The notes under the pieces: model-generated
What the model was told of the DNA's origin: nothing
What the model saw: the letters and a program-made list of their open reading frames with translations, nothing else
Databases searched by the model: none
Source of the DNA: Massilia arenae
GTDB taxonomy: Bacteria; Pseudomonadota; Gammaproteobacteria; Burkholderiales; Burkholderiaceae_D
Direction: 5' to 3'
Assembly: GCF_008014745.1 (NCBI RefSeq)
Contig: NZ_VPFD01000036.1
Span: 1 to 44,845, forward strand
Length of the DNA stretch: 44,845 nucleotides
Translations under genes and position numbers: made by a program
Part shown: piece by piece, positions 21,383-29,924 of the stretch
Layout: each line of letters starts with the position of its first letter
Position numbering within the stretch: position 1 is the first letter of the stretch

Positions 21383-23560
21383 ATGCTTGCTACTCTCGAA
21401 CGGATCGATCCCTACAGCGACGACATCGACCTGCTGGTCGAGTTGGTCTGCCACCTGCGCCCGCGCCAGCGCTGGGTGTGGCAGGACGGGGACGATCCAG
21501 CCCAGGCGGTGCGCACGCTGACCCAGCTCCTGAAGGGAAATCCAGCCCAGGCCTGGGCGCTGCACCGCTACATCACGACCCTGCTCGAGAAGCGGCGGCA
21601 CACCAGTCTTTACAGCGATATCGGGATTTTGTCGAACGACGGCTTCGTCACCGAGCTCAAGAGCCGCATCACCTACCGCTTCCTGCCGCCCGCGCTCGAC
21701 AACCTGTATTTATCGGACGCGCTCGACCAGGTGCTGTATCGCGAGGACGACTACGAATGGATCCGCGCGGTCCCCGACGGCGACTGGATGCAGCTGTTCG
21801 ACGTGATCGCCAATGCCCCGCCGATGGACGACAGCGCGCCCGGCCGCGCGCGCGTGGTCACGCTCAAGGGCCTGCTGGACGCGATCCGCACCCTGTCCTG
21901 CCGCATCTGCGCGCTCGGCCTCGAGCCGCGCCTGGTGCACAGCTACAGCCAGATCGAAAATTTCGATTCGCCCTTCCTGATGCAGAACATCGAGGCCAAC
22001 CGCTACCTCGACGAATACGCGCGCTATCTCGCCGGCGAGCGCGAGCGTCCCGACGACGCGCGCCACCTGCTGGTGATGCTCGACCAATGCGAGGACGTGG
22101 TGCTCAAGATCCGGCGCCTGGCGCTGTCGAACGGCACCAGCATCGCCCTGACTTACCTGCTGGTGGCGGTGCAGCAAAGCATCGACCGCCTGCAAAAGCT
22201 GCTGTTCCTGGTCGATGTGACAGACGAAAAGGGTTCGACTCCCTCGCCCGCCCCCGCCTCGGCCCATGAAGTCATGGACGAGCTGGTCATCGACGGCGAG
22301 GTGCTGCCGCCAGTGGCGCCGCAAGCCGACAAGCCGGGCCAGCTGGCACTGCCCGATTCCCCGCTGCTCACCCCGCGCCAGCACGCCGCGATCTCGCTGG
22401 CCGAAGAATTGATCGAGGCCCATAACACCAAGTACCAGGTCAGCGGCCTGGTGCGCGACAATGTGCACCTGCTGGCGCGCAACGTCACCGAGAACGCCAG
22501 CCGCACCGGCGAGCACTACATCGCCGAAGACCGCAAGGACTTGCGCAAGATGCTGTGGTCCTCGTCCGGCGCCGGCTTCATCGTCGGCTTCATGGCGCTG
22601 TTCAAGATTCTGCTGGGTTACCTGAGGACGCCGCCGCTGGTCGAGGCCTTCCTGTTCAGCATGAACTACTCGCTCGGCTTCGTGCTGATCCACATGCTGC
22701 ACTTCACGGTCGCCACCAAGCAGCCGGCCATGACGGCCCAGCGCATCGCGGCCTCGCTGCACCGCTCGGCCACCGGACGCGGCATCGACGTCGACAAGCT
22801 GGCCGAACTGGTCAATAAAGTGTTCCGCACCCAGATGGTGGCAGTGCTCGGCAACGTGCTGGTGGCCTTCCCCGTGGCCTGGGCGATCGCCGAGGGCGTG
22901 CGCTGGTACACCGGCCACCACCTGGTCGACCCGATCAAGGCGCTGCACCTGCTCAACGACATCGACCCGCTGCACAGCCCGGCCCTGTTCTACGCCGCCG
23001 TGGCCGGCGTCTGGCTGTTCGTGGCCGGCCTGATCTCGGGCTACTACGACAACAAGGCGCTGTACACGCGCATGGGCCAGCGGGTGCAGCAGATCCGCGG
23101 CCTGCGCCGCCTGCTGGGCGCCGAGCGCACGGCGCGCCTGGGCCGCTATGTCGAGGACAATCTCGGCGGCCTGATGGGTAACTTCTTCTTCGGCATCCTG
23201 CTCGGCACCACCGGCACCATCGGCTTCCTGCTCGGCCTGCCGATCGACATCCGTCACATCACCTTCTCGGCCGCCAACTTCGCCACCGCGCTGGTGGCGC
23301 TGGACTACGGCATGAGCTGGGCCCAGATCGCCAATGCCACCGCCGGCGTGCTGATGATCGGCACCGTCAACCTGCTGGTGAGCTTCGGCCTGGCGCTGTG
23401 GGTGGCGCTGCGCGCCCGCAAGATCGTCTTCAAGCGCTGGATCCTGCTGGTGCAGGCACTGGGCCGGCGCTTCGCCTATTCGCCGGTCGAATTCTTCCTG
23501 GGCCCGCGGCATCGCCAGTTGCCGCCGCCCGATACCGTCTCCTCGAGGGGAACAAAATGA
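21383..23560 (+). CDS. 'Site-specific recombinase' Gcr-family membrane protein, 725 aa
   Basis: The sequence matches the SpecificRecomb family of betaproteobacteria: HLRPRQRWVWQD, YSDIGILSNDGF, DLRKMLWSSSGAGFIVGFMA and HTGHHLVDP..., with RLGRYVEDNLGGLMGNFFFG near the end. Despite the family name (from gonococcal Gcr, linked to pilin variation) it has about five to six hydrophobic helices after residue 395 and no recombinase catalytic motif, so it is more plausibly a membrane protein. The start at 21383 has no strong SD. Its stop overlaps the next start (ATGA at 23557), coupling it to the phospholipase D-like gene. Confidence 0.88.
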   Translation: MLATLERIDPYSDDIDLLVELVCHLRPRQRWVWQDGDDPAQAVRTLTQLLKGNPAQAWALHRYITTLLEKRRHTSLYSDIGILSNDGFVTELKSRITYRFLPPALDNLYLSDALDQVLYREDDYEWIRAVPDGDWMQLFDVIANAPPMDDSAPGRARVVTLKGLLDAIRTLSCRICALGLEPRLVHSYSQIENFDSPFLMQNIEANRYLDEYARYLAGERERPDDARHLLVMLDQCEDVVLKIRRLALSNGTSIALTYLLVAVQQSIDRLQKLLFLVDVTDEKGSTPSPAPASAHEVMDELVIDGEVLPPVAPQADKPGQLALPDSPLLTPRQHAAISLAEELIEAHNTKYQVSGLVRDNVHLLARNVTENASRTGEHYIAEDRKDLRKMLWSSSGAGFIVGFMALFKILLGYLRTPPLVEAFLFSMNYSLGFVLIHMLHFTVATKQPAMTAQRIAASLHRSATGRGIDVDKLAELVNKVFRTQMVAVLGNVLVAFPVAWAIAEGVRWYTGHHLVDPIKALHLLNDIDPLHSPALFYAAVAGVWLFVAGLISGYYDNKALYTRMGQRVQQIRGLRRLLGAERTARLGRYVEDNLGGLMGNFFFGILLGTTGTIGFLLGLPIDIRHITFSAANFATALVALDYGMSWAQIANATAGVLMIGTVNLLVSFGLALWVALRARKIVFKRWILLVQALGRRFAYSPVEFFLGPRHRQLPPPDTVSSRGTK

Positions 23561-24945
23561 ACAAGAAGCGCTTCGCCGCCTGGTTCGGCTTCATCGGTTT
23601 CGTCTGCGTGGTCGCCTCATGCAAGGCCCTGCCCGACCGCAGCACCATCGCCGGAGCGCCCGACAAGGCCGTGCCCACCGTCGCCACCCAACGCGGCGAG
23701 ATGAAGGACGGACAGGCGGCGGCGCTGCTCAAGCGGCGCTGGGCGCGCGCCTCGCCCGACCTCAAGCAACTGGCGGTGCTCGAAGAGCAGGCGACCGGCG
23801 TGCCGCTGATCGCCGGCAACCAGGTCTCGCTGCTGTTCGACGGTCCGGCCACGATGCGCGCCATGATGGAGGCGGCGAAGAATGCCAAAACCTCGATCAA
23901 CCTCGAGACCTATATCTTCGACCACGACGAGATCGGCACCCAGTTCGCCGAGATCCTGATACAGAAGCGCGCCGAGGGCGTGACCGTCAACATCATCGTC
24001 GACGGCGTCGGCACCCTGTCCACACCGAAGGAGTTCTTCGAGCGCCTGCAGCAGGCCGGCATTAACGTGCTGGTGTTCAATCCGGTGAACCCGACCAAGC
24101 GGCCGGGCAAGTGGGCGCTGAACAACCGCGACCACCGCAAGATCATGATCGTCGACGGCAAGGTCGCCTTCACCGGCGGCATCAACATCAGCAGCACCTA
24201 TGCCAACAGCTCGCTGTTCCGCTCGAACAAGCGCGCCGGCAAGGTCAACGAAGAAGACGTGGGCTGGCGCGACACCCACATCAAGATCGAGGGACCGGCC
24301 GTCGGCGCCCTGCAATGGGCCTTCATCGACAACTGGGTGCACCAGGACGCGGGCGAGCTGCCCGCGATCGAGTACTTCCCCAAGCTCGCCCCGGTGGGCG
24401 AGAAAGTGGTGCGGGTGCTGGCGACCTCGCCCGACCGCGATTCGGAAATCTATAAATCGCTGGTGCTGGCGATCAGCGAGGCGAAGAAATCGATCCACCT
24501 GACGGCCGCCTACTTCGTGCCGGACCAGCAGATCGTCGACGGCCTGGTCGCGGCGTCGAAGCGCGGGGTCGACGTGCAGCTGGTGCTGCCGGGCGTGTCG
24601 GACCACGACTTCATCAAGTATGCGGGCGAGTCGTTCTACCACGAGCTGCTGGAAGGCGGCGTGCGCATCTTCCAGCTGCAGGTGGCGGTGCTGCACGCCA
24701 AGACCACGGTGATCGACGGCATGTGGTCGTCGATCGGCTCGGCGAATATCGACCGCCGCAGCTTCATCCACAACTACGAGGTCAATGTGGTGGTACTCGA
24801 TCCGCACTTCGGGCGCGATATGGAAGCGGCGTTCAGGGAAGACTTGCGCCACTCGAAAGAGATCAAGCTGGCCGACTGGAAACGTCGCCCGTGGGGCGAT
24901 CGGTTGCGCGAGATGATGTCGAGGTTGACGGAGTACTGGATCTGA
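23557..24945 (+). CDS. Cardiolipin synthase-like phospholipase D protein, 462 aa
   Basis: Two HKD motifs are present: H193-R-K195-IMIV-D200 followed by GGIN, and a second HAKTTVID with GSANIDRRS. ETYIFDHDEIG upstream is typical of bacterial cardiolipin synthases. The N-terminus has a lipoprotein-like signal (FGFIGFVCVVASC), so it is membrane-associated and possibly periplasmic. It would join phosphatidylglycerol into cardiolipin. Four-base overlap with the Gcr gene makes the pair an operon. ClsB/YmdC subgroups cannot be separated by eye. Confidence 0.92.
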   Translation: MNKKRFAAWFGFIGFVCVVASCKALPDRSTIAGAPDKAVPTVATQRGEMKDGQAAALLKRRWARASPDLKQLAVLEEQATGVPLIAGNQVSLLFDGPATMRAMMEAAKNAKTSINLETYIFDHDEIGTQFAEILIQKRAEGVTVNIIVDGVGTLSTPKEFFERLQQAGINVLVFNPVNPTKRPGKWALNNRDHRKIMIVDGKVAFTGGINISSTYANSSLFRSNKRAGKVNEEDVGWRDTHIKIEGPAVGALQWAFIDNWVHQDAGELPAIEYFPKLAPVGEKVVRVLATSPDRDSEIYKSLVLAISEAKKSIHLTAAYFVPDQQIVDGLVAASKRGVDVQLVLPGVSDHDFIKYAGESFYHELLEGGVRIFQLQVAVLHAKTTVIDGMWSSIGSANIDRRSFIHNYEVNVVVLDPHFGRDMEAAFREDLRHSKEIKLADWKRRPWGDRLREMMSRLTEYWI

Positions 24946-24979
24946 TGCGGGACCCCGCATCGATCACCACCGCATGCAC

Positions 24980-25094
24980 GTCGTTTCCGCCCTCGCCGGG
25001 CGCCTTGGCGGGAACCCAAGCCCTTTAAGCCGCCACGCTATTAAACAGTAGTGGCAACGCATGCAACCTTAGGTTCCCGCCTTCGCGGGAACGA
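24980..25094. repeat. Pair of inverted REP-like palindromes
   Basis: GTTCCCGC-CTTC-GCGGGAAC at 25073-25092 is a typical proteobacterial REP. An inverted, diverged copy with an 11-bp insert lies at 24980-25020: both read CGTCGTTYCCGC...GGCGGGAACCYAAG in one of the two orientations. They sit between converging genes, where REP/BIME elements are common. Confidence 0.7.
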
Positions 25095-25116
25095 CGTGCG
25101 CGCGCTGCTGGCCGTC

Positions 25117-25953
25117 TCAAAGGCCGGCCGCCAGCATCCCGTCGCTGTGCGGCGACCAGATACTCCCGGCGCGCACGAACTTCTCGGTCGTGACCAGCGC
25201 AAACCTGCCGCCCACCACGTCCCAGCCATAGCGGTCGATCTCGACCCGCTGCGGCTCGACCCGCACCACATTGAAGGAATTGACCTCGCCGCGCCCGCGG
25301 GTGGAGGTGGCGGTGCCGGCCTGGACCACGAGCGCCGCGTATTCGTCGATCTGGTAGCGCGCCGCCGTGCTGCCGGCGTGGCTGGCATGCATGTGGCCGG
25401 CCATCAGGATGTCGACATTGGTCTCGGCGAACACCTCCATCGCCAACGGCGCGCGCACCACGAGGTCGCGCTTTTCGAAGTGTTCCGGCAAATCGAAGGG
25501 GTGATGGGTGACGACGATGCGCGTCACCTCCGGTCCCAGGCCGGCCAGGCGCTGGCGCAGCCCCGCCACCTGCTCGTGGCTGATGCGGCCGTCCTTGATG
25601 GTCAGCGAACGCGCGGTGTTGACGCCCACCACGGCGATCTCGTCGTCGATGAACACGGGCTCGAGATCGTCGGTGATAAAGCGCTTGTAGCGCGCCAGCG
25701 GCCGCATGAAACGGCGTAACACGTTATAGAGCGAGATGTCGTGGTTGCCGGGCACGATGATCTGCGGGCCGGGCAGCGAATCGAGGAAGGCGCGCGCCTC
25801 TTCGAATTCCTCGACCTTCGCGCGCTGGGTCAGGTCGCCCGAGATCACGACCACATCGGCCGCGATGCGCTCGACCAGTTCGCGCAAGGGGCCGAGCAGC
25901 GCCTGGTCGACGCGGCCGAAATGCAGGTCGGACAGGTGAACGAGGGTGCGCAT
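25117..25953 (-). CDS. Calcineurin-like metallophosphoesterase (CpdA-type), 278 aa
   Basis: All five metal motifs are in order: DLHFG (residues 9-13), GDLTQ, GNHDIS, VVTHHPFD and GHMHASH. This is the class III phosphodiesterase pattern of CpdA, which hydrolyses 3',5'-cAMP in some bacteria, though many relatives act on other nucleotides or phospholipids. No signal peptide is present, so it is cytoplasmic. It lies 14 bp after the PAP2 phosphatase gene on the same strand and is probably co-transcribed with it. Confidence 0.92.
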   Translation of the reverse strand: MRTLVHLSDLHFGRVDQALLGPLRELVERIAADVVVISGDLTQRAKVEEFEEARAFLDSLPGPQIIVPGNHDISLYNVLRRFMRPLARYKRFITDDLEPVFIDDEIAVVGVNTARSLTIKDGRISHEQVAGLRQRLAGLGPEVTRIVVTHHPFDLPEHFEKRDLVVRAPLAMEVFAETNVDILMAGHMHASHAGSTAARYQIDEYAALVVQAGTATSTRGRGEVNSFNVVRVEPQRVEIDRYGWDVVGGRFALVTTEKFVRAGSIWSPHSDGMLAAGL

Positions 25954-25967
25954 GCGGGAATCTCCTT

Positions 25968-26717
25968 TTATATTTCTTGCTGCGGCGCCCGGCCAGAGGC
26001 GCGCCGCGCGCGCGCGGCCTGGCGCCGGTTGAGGGTGGCGGCGCCGCCGATGCAGATCGCCAGCCAGCCGCAGCCCTCGGCCAGCGCGGCCAGGATGTCG
26101 GTCAGGTAGTGTGCGCCGAGGTACATGCGCGAGAACGCGATCAGCCCGATCATCAGCGCCGCCAGCACGAAGGGCAGCAGGCGCCCGATCCAGGACCTGG
26201 CGTGACGCGCGAAGTAGCAGGCCAGCAGGCCGTACAGCACGGTGGCGGCCATCGTGTGCCCGCTCGGGAAACTATACGTGGTGAGGGTGAGGATGGGTTC
26301 CTCGAAATGGGGACGCGCGCGCTCGAAGGTATGCTTGAGCGCCACATTGAGCAGCATCCCGCCCGGCACGCTCGAGACCAGCGCCACGACCCAGTAGCGC
26401 TGCCCACGCCGGACCATCCAGATGCCGACGCCGAAGGCGATCGCCAGCACGCCGGGCGTGCTGTGGATATGGGTCAGCACCAGCAGCGCATCGCGCAGCA
26501 GGCCGCCCTGGCTCGCGTGCGCGTGCAGCCAGTTGGCCACCACCATGTCGAGCTGGGTGATCGGGGCGCCGGCGACGACGGCGCCGGCCAGCCGGGCAAA
26601 GCCCGCCATCGCCAGCAGCAGGAAGGCGATCCCGACGGTGAGATGGAGGCCATACTCGCCTTCCGGCGAGAAGCGGGCGGCGGCAAAACGCTGAAGACGG
26701 GGCAGGACATTGCTCAT
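25968..26717 (-). CDS. PAP2-family membrane phosphatase, 249 aa
   Basis: The three phosphatase motifs are present: KHTFERARP (KxxxxxxRP), PSGHTMA and SRMYLGAHYLTD (SRxxxxxHxxxD). They lie among about six transmembrane helices. Members dephosphorylate undecaprenyl pyrophosphate, phosphatidic acid or PGP in the periplasmic leaflet. ATG at 26717 is preferred, but no clear SD is visible and a start at 26756 is possible. The LexA boxes at 26768-26802 lie 51 bp upstream on this strand and might also control it. Confidence 0.9.
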   Translation of the reverse strand: MSNVLPRLQRFAAARFSPEGEYGLHLTVGIAFLLLAMAGFARLAGAVVAGAPITQLDMVVANWLHAHASQGGLLRDALLVLTHIHSTPGVLAIAFGVGIWMVRRGQRYWVVALVSSVPGGMLLNVALKHTFERARPHFEEPILTLTTYSFPSGHTMAATVLYGLLACYFARHARSWIGRLLPFVLAALMIGLIAFSRMYLGAHYLTDILAALAEGCGWLAICIGGAATLNRRQAARARRASGRAPQQEI

Positions 26718-26767
26718 GATATTGATTATGACTGACTTGGCGAAAAAACCACACACGCAAAAATTTA

Positions 26768-26802
26768 CTGTATATCCGAACAGTAGCTGTGTATTTGTAC
26801 AG
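26768..26802 (+). promoter_or_regulatory. Two tandem LexA boxes overlapping a promoter
   Basis: CTGTATATCCGAACAG (26768-26783) and CTGTGTATTTGTACAG (26787-26802) both fit the LexA consensus CTGT-N8-ACAG with centres 19 bp apart. TGTGCTATTCT ending at 26817 follows as an extended -10, so the second box would cover the promoter of the 70-aa gene. Confidence 0.85.
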
Positions 26803-26856
26803 TAGTTGTGCTATTCTTTCCTCACTGCACAACCACTACGATTCAAGGAAACGAAC

Positions 26857-27069
26857 ATGACGACTCTGAACAGCTCCTTCGGCCTGGAACACGCACCTGT
26901 CCCCTTCCTGGCGCGCATTGGCCGCCGCGAAATCCTCATCACCCGTGATTTCCGCAAGCGCTTCTATGCGGTCAACCCGGTCATCGAATGCGATACCGGC
27001 GTCGAGGCCGGCCACGTCGAGATCCTGCTGTTTCGCCGCTGGCTGCTCATTCTGTCCAAGGCACACTGA
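26857..27069 (+). CDS. SOS-box-preceded small protein, 70 aa, unrecognised
   Basis: The product is basic and probably soluble: FLARIGRREILITRDFRKRF is followed by AVNPVIECDTGVEAGHVEIL and the hydrophobic tail LLFRRWLLILSKAH. AAGGAA precedes the ATG. It is the only gene immediately downstream of the tandem LexA boxes. It is not similar in my recollection to ImuA, SulA, DinI, UmuD or other standard SOS proteins. A translated product is likely from codon use and the RBS, but its function is unknown. Confidence 0.72.
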   Translation: MTTLNSSFGLEHAPVPFLARIGRREILITRDFRKRFYAVNPVIECDTGVEAGHVEILLFRRWLLILSKAH

Positions 27070-27192
27070 TCGGAGGCGATGCGCAAGCTGATCTACGTTG
27101 GAAAAATTCATATGGATGCTTGAATTTATTCCTTTTCTTTCTATGGGCCGAGACCGTACGCTACGGTTTCCCACCCTCCAGAAAGATAATAA

Positions 27193-28194
27193 ATGCTTCG
27201 CAAAACCTTCATCCGTTCGCTGGCAGCACTGACCCTGCTGGTGCAGACCTCGGCGTTTGCCGCCGACGTCAACCTGCTCAACGTGTCGTACGACCCGACC
27301 CGCGAGCTGTACCACGAGTTTGACGCGGCCTTCGCCAAGCACTGGAAAGCAAAAACCGGCGACAACGTCACCGTGAAGCAATCGCACGGCGGTTCGGGCA
27401 AGCAGGCGCGGTCGGTGATCGACGGCCTGCAGGCCGACGTCGTCACCCTGGCGCTGGCCTACGACATCGACGCCATCCGCGACAAGGGCCTGATCAATCC
27501 GGGCTGGGAAAAAAAGCTGCAATACCATAGCGCGCCATACACCTCGACCATCGTGTTCCTGGTGCGCAAGGGCAATCCGAAGAAGATCAAGGACTGGAAC
27601 GACCTGGTCAAGCCGGGCGTCTCGGTGATCACGCCGAATCCGAAGACCTCGGGCGGCGCGCGCTGGAACCACCTCGCGGCCTATGGCTACGCGCTGCGCC
27701 AGCCGGGCGGCAATCCGCAGAAGGCGGCCGAATTCCTGGGCGCCCTGTACAAGAACGTGCCGGTGCTCGATTCGGGCGCGCGCGGTTCTACCACCACCTT
27801 CGTCGAGCGCGGCATCGGCGACGTGCTGCTGGCCTGGGAAAACGAGGCGCTGCTGGCGCTGCGCGAACTCGGCCCGGATAAATTCGAGATCGTCGCGCCG
27901 TCGCTAAGCATCCTGGCCGAGCCGCCTGTCGCCGTGGTCGACAAGAACGTCGACAAGAAAGGCACCCGCAAGGTGGCCCAGGCCTACCTCGAATACCTGT
28001 ACAGTGACGAAGGCCAGGACATCATCGCCAAGAACTACTATCGCCCGGCGGTCGACAAGTTCGCCAAGAAGTATGCGTCGCAGTTCCCGCAGATCAAGCT
28101 GTTCCAGATCAATGAGCTGGGTGGCTGGACCGCGGCCCAGAAGAACCACTTCGCCGACGGCGGCATCTTCGACCAGATCTACACCAAGAAGTAA
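27193..28194 (+). CDS. Periplasmic sulfate-binding protein (Sbp/CysP-like), 333 aa
   Basis: A signal peptide (FIRSLAALTLLVQTSAFA) precedes a type 2 periplasmic binding protein with the sulfate-binding signature SYDPTRELY (residues about 33-41), SHGGSGKQARSVIDGLQADVVTLALAYD and PNPKTSGGARWN. It delivers sulfate or thiosulfate to a CysTWA transporter. No permease or ATPase gene lies near, so the transporter must be elsewhere. The region just upstream contains an AT-rich stretch suitable for CysB control, but no clear site. Its ribosome-binding site (AGAAAG) is weak. Confidence 0.93.
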   Translation: MLRKTFIRSLAALTLLVQTSAFAADVNLLNVSYDPTRELYHEFDAAFAKHWKAKTGDNVTVKQSHGGSGKQARSVIDGLQADVVTLALAYDIDAIRDKGLINPGWEKKLQYHSAPYTSTIVFLVRKGNPKKIKDWNDLVKPGVSVITPNPKTSGGARWNHLAAYGYALRQPGGNPQKAAEFLGALYKNVPVLDSGARGSTTTFVERGIGDVLLAWENEALLALRELGPDKFEIVAPSLSILAEPPVAVVDKNVDKKGTRKVAQAYLEYLYSDEGQDIIAKNYYRPAVDKFAKKYASQFPQIKLFQINELGGWTAAQKNHFADGGIFDQIYTKK

Positions 28195-28233
28195 GCCCTA
28201 CACCGCATCATCCCTGTCTCCTGGACGCCGTTC

Positions 28234-28261
28234 ACGCCGCTGGTGGGGCGGCGTTTTTTTT
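28234..28261 (+). terminator. Rho-independent terminator
   Basis: ACGCCGC-TGGTGGG-GCGGCGT (28234-28254) followed by a run of seven to eight Ts, after the sulfate-binding protein gene. Confidence 0.9.
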
Positions 28262-28421
28262 CGGCGGATGGCGCATCGCTTCACCCGCGCGCCAAGAAAT
28301 CCCTTGAAATAGCAAACTCGGTCACGAAGTGAACAATTCACTAACCCGTGGCCTGCCGCGCATCGCTGTCGCGAACGCGGCGGTCCTTCCCCGCATGACC
28401 CGAACACGGAAAGGATCACCA

Positions 28422-29441
28422 ATGTCAGTCAAACTCCGCAAGATCAACGAGCAAGTCATGGTCATCACCGGCGCCACCAGCGGCATCGGCCTGTCGACCG
28501 CGCGCATGGCCGCCGAGCGCGGCGCCAGCCTGGTGCTGGCGGCGCGCGCCGACGCTGCGCTGGAGGAGCTGGTTACCGAGCTGCGCGCGCGCGGCACCGA
28601 CGTCATCGCCGTCACCGCCGATGTCGGCAAGATCGAGGACGTCGAGCGCATCGGCGACGCCGCCATCCGCGAATTCGGCCGCATCGACACCTGGGTCAAC
28701 AACGCCGGCATCTCGATCTTCGGCCGCATCGAGGACATCTCGCCCGAAGACCATCACCGCCTGTTCCAGACCAATTTCTGGGGCGTCGTGAACGGCTCGC
28801 TGGAAGCGGTCAAGCGCATGAAGCTGCGCGGCGGCGGCGCCCTGATCAACCTGGGCAGCGAACTGTCCGACCACGGCATCCCGCTGCAGGGCATGTACGC
28901 GGCGTCCAAGCACGCGGTGAAAGGCTTCACCGATTCGCTGCGCATGGAGCTGGAAAAGGAAGGCGCGCCGATGTCGGTCACCCTGGTCAAGCCGTCGGGA
29001 ATCGACACCATGTTCGCGGTGCACGCCAAGAATTACATGGACAAGGAACCGAAGCTGCCGTCGCCGGTGTACGCGCCGGAACTGGTGGCCGACGCCATCC
29101 TGTATGCGGCCCAGCATCCGAAGCGCGACGTGTTCGTCGGCGGCGCGGCCAAGATGAATTCGTCGGGCGCCCGCTTCCTGCCGCGCGCCTTCGACAAATA
29201 CGTGACGGCGACCATGTTCAAGGGCCAGAAGTCGGACGCGCCGGCCGATCCGGGCCGGCGCGACGCGCTGCACAAGCCCGACCACACGCGCGAGCTGCGC
29301 GAGCGCCAGGGCATCTACCAGACCCATGAGCGCAGCCCGTACACCACGGCCCAGCTGCGCTCGAAGCAGATCACCACCGCCCTGCTGGGCGGCGGCGCCC
29401 TGCTAGCGGCCTTCGCCCTCAGTCGGCGGACGGCTCGTTAA
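28422..29441 (+). CDS. Short-chain dehydrogenase/reductase with C-terminal hydrophobic tail, 339 aa
   Basis: The cofactor motif TGATSGIG (residues 17-24), NNAG, and catalytic YxxxK (YAASKHAVKG) with a preceding Ser (LGSELSD) are all present. The body is about 245 residues; 95 more follow, with a positively charged region and a final hydrophobic segment TTALLGGGALLAAFAL before SRRTAR. This suggests membrane attachment, unlike the usual soluble SDRs. The substrate is not evident. AAGGA lies before the ATG at 28422. Its last 39 bp overlap the converging gene at 29403. Confidence 0.9.
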   Translation: MSVKLRKINEQVMVITGATSGIGLSTARMAAERGASLVLAARADAALEELVTELRARGTDVIAVTADVGKIEDVERIGDAAIREFGRIDTWVNNAGISIFGRIEDISPEDHHRLFQTNFWGVVNGSLEAVKRMKLRGGGALINLGSELSDHGIPLQGMYAASKHAVKGFTDSLRMELEKEGAPMSVTLVKPSGIDTMFAVHAKNYMDKEPKLPSPVYAPELVADAILYAAQHPKRDVFVGGAAKMNSSGARFLPRAFDKYVTATMFKGQKSDAPADPGRRDALHKPDHTRELRERQGIYQTHERSPYTTAQLRSKQITTALLGGGALLAAFALSRRTAR

Positions 29442-29837
29442 GAACTCGGTGTCCTCCTCGGTCAGCGGCAGATCGGGGATGGACTCGATGCGGTCGGTGT
29501 CGATGTCGGCGCCGTCCCTGGACACGGCGTCGCGGCCGGCCGCAGCGCGTTCGCCGGTGCCGCCCACGTCGCTGTCGCCCGAGAAATCGGCGTCGCCGAC
29601 GTCCGGCCCGGCGGTGTCGCCGGCGTGGCTCGCTTCGAGGTCGGACGTCGTGCCTTCATCGAAGTCGAGCATCTGTTCGGGATCGAGATTGGCCGCAAAA
29701 CCGGGGCCGCCGACGACGTCGCTGCCGGTGTCCGAGATATCGCTCGGGCCGAGCGCGTCGATGCCGTGGCCCTTGCCGAGGTTGCGGTCTGGGCGTTCCG
29801 GGAAGTTGTCCGGATCAAGTGTGCTGGTGCCAGTCAT
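29403..29837 (-). CDS. Acidic, probably disordered small protein, 144 aa
   Basis: The sequence is rich in Asp, Gly, Ser and Thr with almost no hydrophobic core (DISDTGSDVVGGPGFAANLD, DFDEGTTSDLEASHAGDTAG). The beginning (LDPDNFPERPDRNLGKGHGIDALGPSDISDTGSDV) resembles proteins frequently seen in Oxalobacteraceae and Burkholderiales, sometimes labelled only by context. A mid-length gene with an RBS (GGAGG near 29845) supports it. I know no function. It overlaps the SDR gene tail to tail. Confidence 0.7.
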   Translation of the reverse strand: MTGTSTLDPDNFPERPDRNLGKGHGIDALGPSDISDTGSDVVGGPGFAANLDPEQMLDFDEGTTSDLEASHAGDTAGPDVGDADFSGDSDVGGTGERAAAGRDAVSRDGADIDTDRIESIPDLPLTEEDTEFLTSRPPTEGEGR

Positions 29838-29924
29838 ATTGCCTCCATAAGTGTTGATGAACCATGGAGACAGAGTACTGAATTTCGCCGCCCGGTGTCG
29901 CAGCGCAGGGCGGCACGCCGAAAC

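Noticed and set aside
21710..23512. 600-codon minus-strand open frame
   Set aside because: Antisense shadow of the Gcr-family gene with compositionally biased product and no RBS.
27070..27192. Small ORF or CysB operator before the sulfate-binding gene
   Set aside because: The only structure is an ACCGTA-CGC-TACGGT mini-hairpin; no RBS-supported ORF and no convincing CysB site could be recognised.
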